Counted from the first letter of the stretch, positions 1 through 7,223 are shown. The stretch: 7,448 nt of DNA from Anaerolineae bacterium (GCA_021159845.1 JAGHDS010000094.1:1-7448), one strand, 5' to 3'. The notes: generated by a model from the letters alone, not told the origin. Program-made: numbers and translations.

Positions 1-343
1 CAAAGGATTGAAACACGAAGCCCACCTTCTTCCGACGCCATTGGGTCAGCTGACGCTCGCTGAGTTCTGTTAAGTCACGCCCGAACACCCGCACGACGCC
101 CGATGTTGGATGATCCAGCCCCCCAATGCAGTTGAGCAACGTCGTCTTGCCACTACCTGAGCGTCCCTTGAGGGCTACGAAGCGGCCAGCTGAGATATGA
201 AGGTTGACGCCCCGCAAAGCAGGTACCTCCCGAGAGCCCACCTTATACACACGCCACAGCTCTTCCGTCTCCACGACGTACCCGTCGGTGCTTACCCCTA
301 CATCTTCCATCACCAAGTTCTCTGTGCTCACGGTCTCCGCCAT
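1..343 (-). CDS. ABC transporter ATP-binding protein, LolD/MacB type (second ATPase of the cluster; C-terminal part lies beyond the left edge)
   Basis: This is the first 114 codons of a nucleotide-binding subunit that should power the FtsX-type permease encoded at 1373-4312. Translating from the ATG at 343 gives a variable N-terminus of about 25 residues. The ABC core follows: Walker A GRSGSGKT at residues 60-67, then a QLTQWRRKKVGFVFQSF stretch ending in the Q-loop (Gln112), after which the window ends. The WRR-K-VGFVFQ pattern is typical of the LolD/MacB/FtsE branch that partners FtsX-like permeases. The signature motif, Walker B and H-loop are not visible, so catalytic competence cannot be judged. 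Its start overlaps the stop of the preceding ATPase gene by one base (TAATG), and a GGGAGG ribosome-binding site lies in the last codons of that gene, indicating translational coupling. The protein differs clearly from the neighbouring ATPase, so it is not a simple duplicate. Class assignment is firm; the exported substrate is unknown. Confidence 0.93.
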   Translation of the reverse strand, partial: MAETVSTENLVMEDVGVSTDGYVVETEELWRVYKVGSREVPALRGVNLHISAGRFVALKGRSGSGKTTLLNCIGGLDHPTSGVVRVFGRDLTELSERQLTQWRRKKVGFVFQSF

Positions 344-1371
344 TACAACTTCCTCCCGCTCTGACCATCACGCCGCCAGCGGCTGAATAGGCCACGTAAC
401 CCGCGCGCGTGTCCTCTGGAGGCCGGTGCCAAGTCGGCGACTGGAGTTTCCGCCGCCTGGGTGTAAGCAGTCTGCGGTGCTGGCAGGATCAAGATGCCCT
501 CTTCGGTCAGCTCCAGCCGCGCACGCCCTTTGATCCCAAAGTGTTCCAGATAGTCCTTTGGGATCTGAAGACGTCCAGCCGAGTCCAACACTACCAACTC
601 CTCGAATATCTCCTCTTCCTGGACCTCGCCACCCTCCGCTGCCTCACCCTCGGCCGGGGCCGTGGTCACCGTCTGGCGAACCGTCTCACTGGCCGTCTTG
701 CCATCCCGGATAGCCACCACGCGGTCCACATGGCGCGCCAGCCCTATATCATGACTGACGATCACCGTCGTCAATCCCAGCTCGCGGTTGAGCTCCTGGA
801 AGGTCTTATAGATCGTCAGTGCCGTAGCCGAGTCTACCTCGCCGGTGGGCTCATCCGCCAGCAGAAGCGATGGATGATTCGCCAGAGCGACGGCGATAGC
901 AACACGCTGCTGCTCACCACCGGAGAGCTGCGCCAAGTGGTGGTGTCGACGATCCGCCAATCCCACAGCCTCCAACAGCTCCTCGGCCCGCTTGCGCCGT
1001 TTACGCCCTGTCACCCCCGCCAACGTCATCGGCAACTCGACGTTCTCCAAGGCATTCAAATAGGGGATCAGATTGCGCGCGCCCTGCTGCCAGACGAATC
1101 CTACCTTGGAGCGCCGGTAGCGGTTAAGCTCGGCATCCGACAGTTTCAGAAGGTCGTACCCATCTACCCACACCCGTCCTGCAGACGGCCGATCAAGCCC
1201 GCCCAGGATGTTCATGAGCGTGGACTTACCGCTACCACTGGCCCCAACGATCCCCAACAACTCGCCAGGCGCTACGACCAAGTCCAGGCCTTGCAGCGCG
1301 ACGACCTCGAGGTCCGCCACCTTGTAGATCTTTACCAGATTATCGCAGATGATAAAAGGTTCTTGTGCCAT
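343..1371 (-). CDS. ABC transporter ATP-binding protein, LolD/MacB type, with C-terminal AbrB/SpoVT-like domain
   Basis: This 342-residue protein has a complete ABC ATPase in residues 1-230: Walker A GASGSGKS (43-50), Q-loop Gln95, signature LSGGEQQR (149-156), Walker B LLLADEP (169-175) with Glu174 as catalytic base, and H-loop His207. Stand-alone LolD-type ATPases are usually about 220-250 residues, so roughly 100 residues are extra. After an acidic Ala/Glu/Gly spacer (238-256), residues 258-297 (VVLDSAGRLQIPKDYLEHF, then ARLEL and GILILP) have the beta-GR-(I/L)-x-IP-helix-beta-beta pattern of AbrB/MazE/SpoVT swapped-hairpin domains. The last 20 residues are basic (GLFSRWRRDG). In the family such hairpins dimerise and often bind DNA; here the role is unknown, and dimerisation or regulation is inferred. 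The start is the ATG at 1371, one base after the permease stop (TGATATG), with AGGTGA 11 nt upstream. An in-frame GTG at 1386 would add five residues inside the permease gene but has a poor ribosome site. Confidence 0.95.
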   Translation of the reverse strand: MAQEPFIICDNLVKIYKVADLEVVALQGLDLVVAPGELLGIVGASGSGKSTLMNILGGLDRPSAGRVWVDGYDLLKLSDAELNRYRRSKVGFVWQQGARNLIPYLNALENVELPMTLAGVTGRKRRKRAEELLEAVGLADRRHHHLAQLSGGEQQRVAIAVALANHPSLLLADEPTGEVDSATALTIYKTFQELNRELGLTTVIVSHDIGLARHVDRVVAIRDGKTASETVRQTVTTAPAEGEAAEGGEVQEEEIFEELVVLDSAGRLQIPKDYLEHFGIKGRARLELTEEGILILPAPQTAYTQAAETPVADLAPASRGHARGLRGLFSRWRRDGQSGRKL

Positions 1372-1372
1372 A

Positions 1373-4312
1373 TCACGTCGTCTCACCTAGCTTAATTGCC
1401 TGGAAGATCTTCATACGCAGTAATAGCACTGCCAAGACCCCCAGCGCAACGAGGAATAGCAACCCGAACAGTGCGTAGATTCGCAGGATAGCCGGCCACG
1501 CAATCTCCACCAGGAACGGCGGTATGCGCGCCGATGGCCCGGTTCCAACCTGCAGATAAGGGATGAACAACTCGCTCATCCAGGCGCCCAAAAGCGTGCC
1601 CGCCACCAGCCCAGTCAGGATCAGGAAGGCTAGCTCCCAGGCCAAGAACACCGTCATCTGAGCGGACGACAGGCCAATAGCCCGCAGGATACCGAGCTCG
1701 ATAAAGCGGCGTCGGAAGGAGAAGAGCGCATAGAGCAAGAACCCGAGGACCGTTAACAAAGCGGCTGCACCAAATCCCACAGACAGGAGGCCGAAAAGCC
1801 CCTGACGTTCGGGACGCTCCTGTTCCTTCGCGACATCCAGCAGCGCCGCGTCCCAATCCAACACCCGTAAGTTCAGATCTCGCACACCAGCTACGATCTT
1901 CTCATAATCAACGTTGGGGGCCGTCTTCACCCACACATCATAGGGGAACTGGCCTCCCACCTGCTCGAAGAGATAATCCAGGTTGCCCACGAACAGCGGC
2001 CCATCGTCGGGATACCAGGTCGGGAACATATCGAAGTAGCCGACGATTTTCATGTCTATGGCGCGACGCTGGCCGTAGGTGTCCACTGTCACCCGGATCG
2101 TATCGCCCACATTCAAGGCATGTTCTATCATCAAGTCACGTGGCACCAACACGCCATCCGGAGCAACAGCCAGGGCATTCATCAGTGCACCCAGCGTGGC
2201 CGGTGCGAAGTCCCAGCGCCAAAATGCTACTTTGGGGAAGTCGACCCGGTCTACGCCGATGAATACGCCGGTCTGCGTCTTACCGCTCAGCTCCGTGCTC
2301 GCTTTGTAGCGCCCCACCCGGGTGGCCGCCTCGATCCCAGGTACTTTGAGGTGCTCGGTCACGGGCAGGAAGAACCAGCGCGGCCCCTCCTCCTCGGTTG
2401 TACTGCTACCTGTGCCACCTGTGTTAGCGTTACTTTCCTCGCCAGAGGGACCTCCACCAATGGCGCCAAAGCCGCCGCCCCCGCTCGTCTCCGAACTCTC
2501 GCCCAGCTCCGCCAGATTCATGTCCGCTCCAACCTTGTAATACATCTGGTCGTACAGATGGTTATCCAACGTCTGAGCCAGGGAAGCGGTAAAAGCGGAC
2601 AAACTAAGCGTGAGGATGAGGAGGATCAAGGGAGCGGTGTAAAACCCAGGCGTTCGGGACAGCTGCCTCGAAGCCAGCAAAACCCCCACACTTCCCGTAT
2701 GGGATGCGATCCATCCGATGCCCGCCATGACCGCTGGCAGAAAGCGGAGGAAGAGGAGCGTAAGGGCAAAGATCCCTAATGCTGGGACCAGGAAAAGCAA
2801 CGGGTTCTGGAAAGGATCGTTGCCGACCACGCCTCCAGTCGGCAGGGCGATGCTTCCCTGCTGGCGTAGGAGGTATGCACCGTAAGCTGCCGGGATGAGC
2901 AAGAGGATGTCTAGCCAGGCACGTTGCCACCACGGCGGCCGCAATTGCCGGGCACGCTCCTGTTTATACGTTACGATCGTATGACGGGCGGCCCCGATGG
3001 TGGGCACGATTTGTGCGACTAGAGCCAACCCGATTGCTATCACGCCGAAGCGTAGTGAGGCTGCCGTCACTCCTACCCGGAGATTGGACTGAGCCGTGAA
3101 GTTGAGGAAGCTACGAGCCCTGCCGATGATATGAGCGATCACCTCACCCACCGGTGATCCTGCCACCAGCGCGAGAGCCCCCAACAATGAGGCCTCTAAC
3201 GCCGCGATCCCCACCACCTGCATCATCGTCGCCCCACGGCTGCGTAACATGGCGATCTCGCCGCGCTGCCGCCCCACAGCTAGCCCAACTACCAGCCCTA
3301 CGAATGCCAGGATCAGCCCGATGATCGGGACACTGAACGCGTACAAGAGGATGGTCAGCAATGCTGCCGAGCGTCGATACCTCTCCAGCTCATCCACAGG
3401 TGAGATGTCCAGGCTGGTATCCGGCAACAAGGACGAGACCTTCTGCCGCACAGCGGTAATATTGACGAGCAGGCGGCCAACGTCGCTGGAATGGACATTG
3501 GAACCGTCCATCACCAGATACCAAAGCGCCAGATAAACCTCGTCATCCAGATAAGGACTCAGCCGGCCCACGAAGGTGCTCTCTGGGACGAGCAGCAGGT
3601 CCTTCATCGCGGCGGGATTATAAAACCAATATTCGTCCTTCGGATCACGGGGTTCCCAGACGCCAGCGATACGCACAGGAATCTGGATGGAGCGCCCCTT
3701 CTTGGTCGCACGGCGATCGAAGGCGATATACGTCTCCCCCACCTGAAGGCCCAGCTCCATCGCGCGATGTTCACTGACCAAGACCTCGACAGTGCTATCT
3801 TGCGTGGGCTCGGCGACTTTAGGAAAGTTGCCCTCGATCACCTTGATATGGTCTTGGAGATCGCTGATAAAGCCAAAGCTTACCCAGGCTAACGGCTGTT
3901 TGGTGTCCGCGTACGCGATGTCCTCTTCTGGAAACAGTCGGAAGTTGTTCGTCTTAAAGTGACGAACCATCATCTTGAGCGGTAGCCCGAGCTCTTTAGC
4001 GGCCGGTCCGGAGAGATACTGATCCGCCTTTTGGATATCCTCCCACTGTAGTGGACCATGCCAGGCACCCAGATATCGGAACATGAAGGCGAAGGGAGGG
4101 CGAGTAACATTGCCGCCCTCTCCAGGGGTTTTCCCAGACAGCTCCTTACGCAGAATCCGATAATAAACGGCGTCTGCGTAAAGGGGCACGCTCATAGTCA
4201 ACGCTACAGCCGTGATTAGGCCAAGGGTAGTTGCCAGCGCCAGCCCCCTTTGAGAGAACAGGCGCTTGGCAGCCACCACGAAAATCGCCCACAGACGAAG
4301 TAACGCGCTCAT
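1373..4312 (-). CDS. Large FtsX/MacB-type ABC transporter permease with two extracytoplasmic domains
   Basis: This is the membrane subunit of the exporter, 979 residues, built as two tandem FtsX-type halves. Hydrophobic segments that I read as membrane helices lie near residues 23-46, 322-346, 366-386, 421-440, 466-483, 504-527, 557-577, 843-864, 886-910 and 942-965, giving about ten. Residues 47-315 and 580-840 are two large extracytoplasmic regions resembling the MacB periplasmic core. Each half has the cytoplasmic coupling motif typical of FtsX-like permeases, GRQRGEIAMLRSRGA (347-361) and FRRRFIELGILRAIG (866-880), expected to contact the two ATPases. The second extracytoplasmic region begins with a Gly/Ser/Glu-rich low-complexity stretch (about 605-643) that looks like a flexible loop. 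The start ATG follows the adaptor stop by 14 nt, with GAGG 11 nt ahead. Proteins of this architecture move lipids, lipoproteins, peptides or drugs, or transmit force across the membrane; the substrate cannot be told. The gene is intact. Confidence 0.95.
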   Translation of the reverse strand: MSALLRLWAIFVVAAKRLFSQRGLALATTLGLITAVALTMSVPLYADAVYYRILRKELSGKTPGEGGNVTRPPFAFMFRYLGAWHGPLQWEDIQKADQYLSGPAAKELGLPLKMMVRHFKTNNFRLFPEEDIAYADTKQPLAWVSFGFISDLQDHIKVIEGNFPKVAEPTQDSTVEVLVSEHRAMELGLQVGETYIAFDRRATKKGRSIQIPVRIAGVWEPRDPKDEYWFYNPAAMKDLLLVPESTFVGRLSPYLDDEVYLALWYLVMDGSNVHSSDVGRLLVNITAVRQKVSSLLPDTSLDISPVDELERYRRSAALLTILLYAFSVPIIGLILAFVGLVVGLAVGRQRGEIAMLRSRGATMMQVVGIAALEASLLGALALVAGSPVGEVIAHIIGRARSFLNFTAQSNLRVGVTAASLRFGVIAIGLALVAQIVPTIGAARHTIVTYKQERARQLRPPWWQRAWLDILLLIPAAYGAYLLRQQGSIALPTGGVVGNDPFQNPLLFLVPALGIFALTLLFLRFLPAVMAGIGWIASHTGSVGVLLASRQLSRTPGFYTAPLILLILTLSLSAFTASLAQTLDNHLYDQMYYKVGADMNLAELGESSETSGGGGFGAIGGGPSGEESNANTGGTGSSTTEEEGPRWFFLPVTEHLKVPGIEAATRVGRYKASTELSGKTQTGVFIGVDRVDFPKVAFWRWDFAPATLGALMNALAVAPDGVLVPRDLMIEHALNVGDTIRVTVDTYGQRRAIDMKIVGYFDMFPTWYPDDGPLFVGNLDYLFEQVGGQFPYDVWVKTAPNVDYEKIVAGVRDLNLRVLDWDAALLDVAKEQERPERQGLFGLLSVGFGAAALLTVLGFLLYALFSFRRRFIELGILRAIGLSSAQMTVFLAWELAFLILTGLVAGTLLGAWMSELFIPYLQVGTGPSARIPPFLVEIAWPAILRIYALFGLLFLVALGVLAVLLLRMKIFQAIKLGETT

Positions 4313-4326
4313 AGGATTCGTCGCCT

Positions 4327-5709
4327 CTATTGACCTATGACGATCTGCCCTTCCTTCAGGCCCTCCTCAATCTCCCAACGATCCTCGCCCTGAATGCCAA
4401 CCTTCACATCCACTCGTCGCTGGGTATCTCCCTCCTTAACCACCACGAACTTCCGGCCCTCAAAAGTACGTACCGCTTGCGGTGGCAGCCAAAGGACGTT
4501 CTCCTTGCGCTCTAACACGACGGTTACGCGTGCCAGGTCTCCCAATTCGTAGTCTACTTTTTCGCCGCCTGTATCCAACGACACACGTGTGGACTTATCC
4601 TCTTGCTCTAGCCCCTCGCTACGTCCGCCACCACCATAAGGATACGGCAAGCGCCGGATATGTCCCTTAAGCTCTTGGCCAGGTCGGCTGACCAAAACCA
4701 CGGTTACCGGCATACCCTCGGATAGATCCTGCAATTGTGTGCTCGTCAGATCCGCACTCACCTCAAGCTCGCTGGGATCGGCCACAATCGCCACCGGGTT
4801 AAATGCTTCCACAGCCCGCCCCTCGGTCAAGCTAATGGAGAGCACCTTTCCATCAAAGGGAGCAATGATCTCTGCATCGGCTATGGCGGCCTCCAATTTC
4901 TGCACTTGCAGTTGAGCTCGTTCCACATCGTTCTTCAACAACGGGTCGACGCCCTTTTTCAGTTCATCCAACGCAATCTGAGCCAGCTCTACCTGGTGTT
5001 CCTTGATCGCGACCTGGTACTTATACACGGCGATGTCCTGCATTGCCAGATCATAGGCGGCCTTAGCCTGCTGGTAATTCAGCGTCGCCTGCTGCAACGC
5101 GGCCGCTTGGGCACTAGCCGCGCGATCGTTGCGCCAGGAGATGGCATTATAGTCCTCCTGTGCCCGTTTCAGGGCCACTTGCGCTTTTTCCAATGCGGCT
5201 TCTGCCTGAGCCTTACGCGGCGTGGGATCCTGCGATTTAGCGATCTCCAGGTTTAGCTTGGCGATCTCCAGGTTCACCTGGGCACGCCGGATATCGTTTT
5301 TCAGAGCATCCTCTGCCTCCTGCAGCCGAACCTGGGCCCGATTGAGCTCCAGCTGTGCGGAGGCCAGATCCCGCTCCAGATTGTCGATTTCCAAGTCAGC
5401 TAGAATCTGCCCCGCCTTCACAGGGTCATCCCTCTTGACATAGACATGCCGCACACGACCGCTGGTGCGGAAGAAAAGCTCCTTTTCGGTAACAGGAGCA
5501 ATGCGCCCTGTGAAGGTCAGTTTCCTGACAACCTCACCGCGTTGGACACGGTAGGTGGGCTTGGTAGGCACGATAGGGGTTGGAATAGGAGTCGGGGTTG
5601 GTTCCTCTTGCAAAGGCTCGCGCGAGTGCCCTGTGGGTAACAAGGCACACCCCGACATCGTCACCACCATTACCAATACCGCAGCAAAGCGCGCTGCCCA
5701 TCGTATCAT
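4327..5709 (-). CDS. HlyD/MacA-type efflux adaptor, predicted lipoprotein
   Basis: This 460-residue periplasmic or extracytoplasmic adaptor should join the permease downstream. The N-terminus is a lipoprotein signal: Arg4 and Arg7, a hydrophobic core, and lipobox MSGC with Cys21. A Pro/Thr-rich spacer follows (36-52, PTPTPIPTPIVPTKPT). Residues 55-110 are the first barrel/lipoyl half-motif (FFRTSGRVRHVYVKRDDPVKAGQIL). Residues 110-280 are a long Ala/Gln/Glu/Lys-rich coiled-coil hairpin whose turn is probably in the 185-200 region. The second lipoyl half is AEIIAPFDGKVLSI (279-292), and beta-barrel plus membrane-proximal domains complete the protein, ending GLKEGQIVIGQ. A Gly-rich loop (358-370) interrupts the barrel region. 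I chose the ATG at 5709 because AGGAGGT sits 6 nt upstream and it begins a proper signal peptide; an in-frame ATG at 5754 would add 15 residues before the signal. Lipid anchoring in place of a membrane helix and the absence of a TolC-like partner suggest action on the outer face of a single membrane. Confidence 0.94.
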   Translation of the reverse strand: MIRWAARFAAVLVMVVTMSGCALLPTGHSREPLQEEPTPTPIPTPIVPTKPTYRVQRGEVVRKLTFTGRIAPVTEKELFFRTSGRVRHVYVKRDDPVKAGQILADLEIDNLERDLASAQLELNRAQVRLQEAEDALKNDIRRAQVNLEIAKLNLEIAKSQDPTPRKAQAEAALEKAQVALKRAQEDYNAISWRNDRAASAQAAALQQATLNYQQAKAAYDLAMQDIAVYKYQVAIKEHQVELAQIALDELKKGVDPLLKNDVERAQLQVQKLEAAIADAEIIAPFDGKVLSISLTEGRAVEAFNPVAIVADPSELEVSADLTSTQLQDLSEGMPVTVVLVSRPGQELKGHIRRLPYPYGGGGRSEGLEQEDKSTRVSLDTGGEKVDYELGDLARVTVVLERKENVLWLPPQAVRTFEGRKFVVVKEGDTQRRVDVKVGIQGEDRWEIEEGLKEGQIVIGQ

Positions 5710-5715
5710 AAAAAT

Positions 5716-5722
5716 ACCTCCT
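5716..5722 (-). promoter_or_regulatory. Strong ribosome-binding site fixing the adaptor start
   Basis: AGGAGGT on the minus strand lies 6 nt before the ATG at 5709. It decides between that start and the upstream in-frame ATG at 5754, which directly abuts the stop of the binding-protein gene. A short inverted repeat, GAAAG-5 nt-CTTTC (5723-5737), lies just upstream and could form only a weak hairpin. Confidence 0.85.
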
Positions 5723-5754
5723 GAAAGATATACTTTCCTCCGAAGTCGATCCAT

Positions 5755-6999
5755 TCACTGGATCGCGGCATCAACCTGACGTTGGGCGTCACGCAGCGCA
5801 TCCTCCACAGGACGCCCTCCCTCCATAATCTCACGCATAGCCCGATCCAATGCCCTGGCGTAAACCTCGAACTCGGCCCCTGGAGCGACCAAAATGCCGT
5901 TCTGAGCCGCTTGCACGAATACATCCAATCGTTCTGGGCCCACCCGCTCTCGGAATTTCGCATCGTTCAGCAACGATTGCCGTACGGGTAACCCGGCATT
6001 CTGTTCAGTGTGATGAGAGAGAAAAGAAATCCACCGCCATGCATCTCGCGGGTACTGCGATGAGGTCGGAATCACATACATGTCCATGAGCATGATAGTG
6101 TGCCCGGTACTGCCACGGGGCAATAGTGCCACCCCCCACGGGAACTTCCACTTCACAATGCCCTGTTGCCCTCCTCGATCTGACATCCAACCCAGCCACA
6201 TGCCCGCCCGGCCTAACAAGATTGGATCCAGCGTGATCTTCCGCTGCTCCGCTGGCGTCGGCATTACGCCGTAGGACAGGGCCAGGTCCGCATACCACTG
6301 AACCGCCCGCTTCACAGGCTCGCTATCCAGGCGCAGCTTCTGCGGATTTAGCAAATCATCGCCCCACAGAGCCGAGAGCTCTTGTGCTATGAAAGGCAAA
6401 TAGCCGGGCAGAGCATCTGATGGGTAAAAGCCATACTGCTTCCCCCCATCCGGAAGGGGCTTAGTCAGCGCTTGGGCCAGCGCTACAAAATCACTCCACG
6501 TCCAGCCGGGAGTCGGATAAGGCACCCCTGCCTCGTCGAACAGCTGTTTGTTATAATACACGACCAACACATCGAGATCGGCTGGCAATGCGATCGTCTG
6601 ACCGTGATACCGAACCGATTCCAAAGCCTTTGGCAGATAGTCCTTTAAGAAATCCGCCGGTTCCGCCTCGATGAACGGATCTAGCGGGCGTAAGTCTCCC
6701 ACATCGCGAATAGCCCATCCCCACGAGAGCACGACATCCGCACCGGAACTGAGAGCTGCTTGGAGAGCCGAGCTTCCGGACACGGGCTGGACATCCACGG
6801 TCAGCTCTGGATTCTCCTCATGAAACTTCTCCGCCAATTGCTGGTAAGACGTCAGCATCTCACGAGGATGATCGTACAAAATAAACTGAATGGTGTGCGG
6901 CTCGGGGGGCGGCGTTGACCGCCCTCTACATCCACTCACCACCCATGCAACGACCAACAGACAAGCCAATACCTGCCAAACCTTTTGGGACCGTCCCAT
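5755..6999 (-). CDS. Extracellular solute-binding protein, family 1 (sugar ABC importer type), lipoprotein
   Basis: This is a 414-residue lipoprotein receptor on the outer face of the membrane. The signal peptide is MGRSQKVWQ followed by a hydrophobic stretch and lipobox VSGC (Cys24). The mature part has hallmarks of the MalE-like family 1 binding proteins: an opening beta strand (HTIQFILYDHP), helix SYQQLAEKFHEENPELTVDV (51-70), GDLRPLDPFI (101-110), YYNKQLFDEAGVPYP (148-162), WTWSDFVALAQALTK (166-180), GKQYGF (186-191), and the late AWRWISFLSHHTEQNAG block (320-336). Tryptophans in these regions would suit stacking on a sugar, but the ligand is not identifiable. The ATG at 6999 is preceded at 6 nt by AGGGAG and starts a good signal peptide; an in-frame ATG at 7053 adds 18 hydrophilic residues with no advantage. 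It is the first gene of the cluster and lies 45 nt ahead of the exporter adaptor. No importer permease (MalF/MalG type) is in the window, which is unusual. Confidence 0.93.
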   Translation of the reverse strand: MGRSQKVWQVLACLLVVAWVVSGCRGRSTPPPEPHTIQFILYDHPREMLTSYQQLAEKFHEENPELTVDVQPVSGSSALQAALSSGADVVLSWGWAIRDVGDLRPLDPFIEAEPADFLKDYLPKALESVRYHGQTIALPADLDVLVVYYNKQLFDEAGVPYPTPGWTWSDFVALAQALTKPLPDGGKQYGFYPSDALPGYLPFIAQELSALWGDDLLNPQKLRLDSEPVKRAVQWYADLALSYGVMPTPAEQRKITLDPILLGRAGMWLGWMSDRGGQQGIVKWKFPWGVALLPRGSTGHTIMLMDMYVIPTSSQYPRDAWRWISFLSHHTEQNAGLPVRQSLLNDAKFRERVGPERLDVFVQAAQNGILVAPGAEFEVYARALDRAMREIMEGGRPVEDALRDAQRQVDAAIQ

Positions 7000-7088
7000 C
7001 ACTCTCTCCCTCGTTCCTTCCTCGTCCCCCTCAGCACCCGATTGGTCACACAAAGTCGCAGCAATCAGCTAGAATGTCAAGAAAATGA

Positions 7089-7103
7089 TGAGGAGCTTCC
7101 TCA
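7089..7103. promoter_or_regulatory. Perfect palindrome, possible operator or small hairpin
   Basis: TGAGGAGCTTCCTCA has perfect 6-bp arms around a 3-base centre. It lies about 90 nt upstream of the start of the binding-protein gene, downstream of the candidate promoter. Its size suits a dimeric regulator site, but no second copy was seen in the window. Confidence 0.35.
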
Positions 7104-7168
7104 CTACAGCATTACGCCGAATAGTGAAGTCCCTCGTGGGTGCTTATAGGTCGAATTCAACATCACGC

Positions 7169-7181
7169 GCTCAACTTGAGC
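7169..7181. promoter_or_regulatory. Perfect palindrome in the leader, possible operator
   Basis: GCTCAACTTGAGC has perfect 6-bp arms around one base. It is nested between complementary hexamers GGTCGA (7149-7154) and TCGACC (7183-7188). It lies about 45 nt downstream of the candidate -10 box, a position where a bound repressor could block elongation. LacI-type regulators of sugar operons use comparable palindromes, but no regulator gene is in view. Confidence 0.4.
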
Positions 7182-7223
7182 ATCGACCCCACCTTATGCT
7201 TACCACGGATAGACGCACTGTTT

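Larger units (their letters stand above)
7000..7223 (-). other. Probable 5' leader of the operon, no gene seen
   Basis: This is the stretch between the candidate promoter and the first start codon, about 220 nt if the promoter call is right. It ends in a purine-rich run with the AGGGAG ribosome site. It holds two perfect short palindromes, entered separately, and flanking complementary hexamers GGTCGA (7149-7154) and TCGACC (7183-7188) that could enclose one of them in a hairpin. I find no convincing coding region, tRNA or recognisable riboswitch in it. A long leader leaves room for regulation by a repressor or by RNA structure, but this is inference. Confidence 0.5.

Noticed and set aside
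1372..1386. GTG start at 1386 for the first ATPase
   Set aside because: It adds MRRRD before the conserved beginning and has no good ribosome site; the ATG at 1371 has AGGTGA upstream.
409..1395. 328-codon open frame on the plus strand
   Set aside because: It lies fully antisense to an ATPase with every expected motif, has no plausible domain or ribosome site, and its composition (many Arg, Gln, Leu) is typical of a shadow frame.
1392..1856. 154-codon minus-strand frame and similar frames inside the permease, such as 2604-2933
   Set aside because: These lie in alternative frames of the continuous 979-residue permease, which shows full membrane and FtsX features.
2120..2779. 219-codon open frame on the plus strand
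   Set aside because: Antisense to the permease, low-complexity and without recognisable motifs.
5710..5754. ATG at 5754 as the adaptor start
   Set aside because: It would place 15 hydrophilic residues before the signal peptide, while a strong AGGAGGT site points to the ATG at 5709.
7000..7053. ATG at 7053 as the binding-protein start
   Set aside because: It would add an acidic 18-residue extension before a normal lipoprotein signal; the ATG at 6999 has AGGGAG at 6 nt.
7143..7174. Second minus-strand promoter TTGAGC...TATAAG
   Set aside because: The spacer would be 20 nt, too long for a usual promoter, and the -10 match is weaker than that at 7224-7229.
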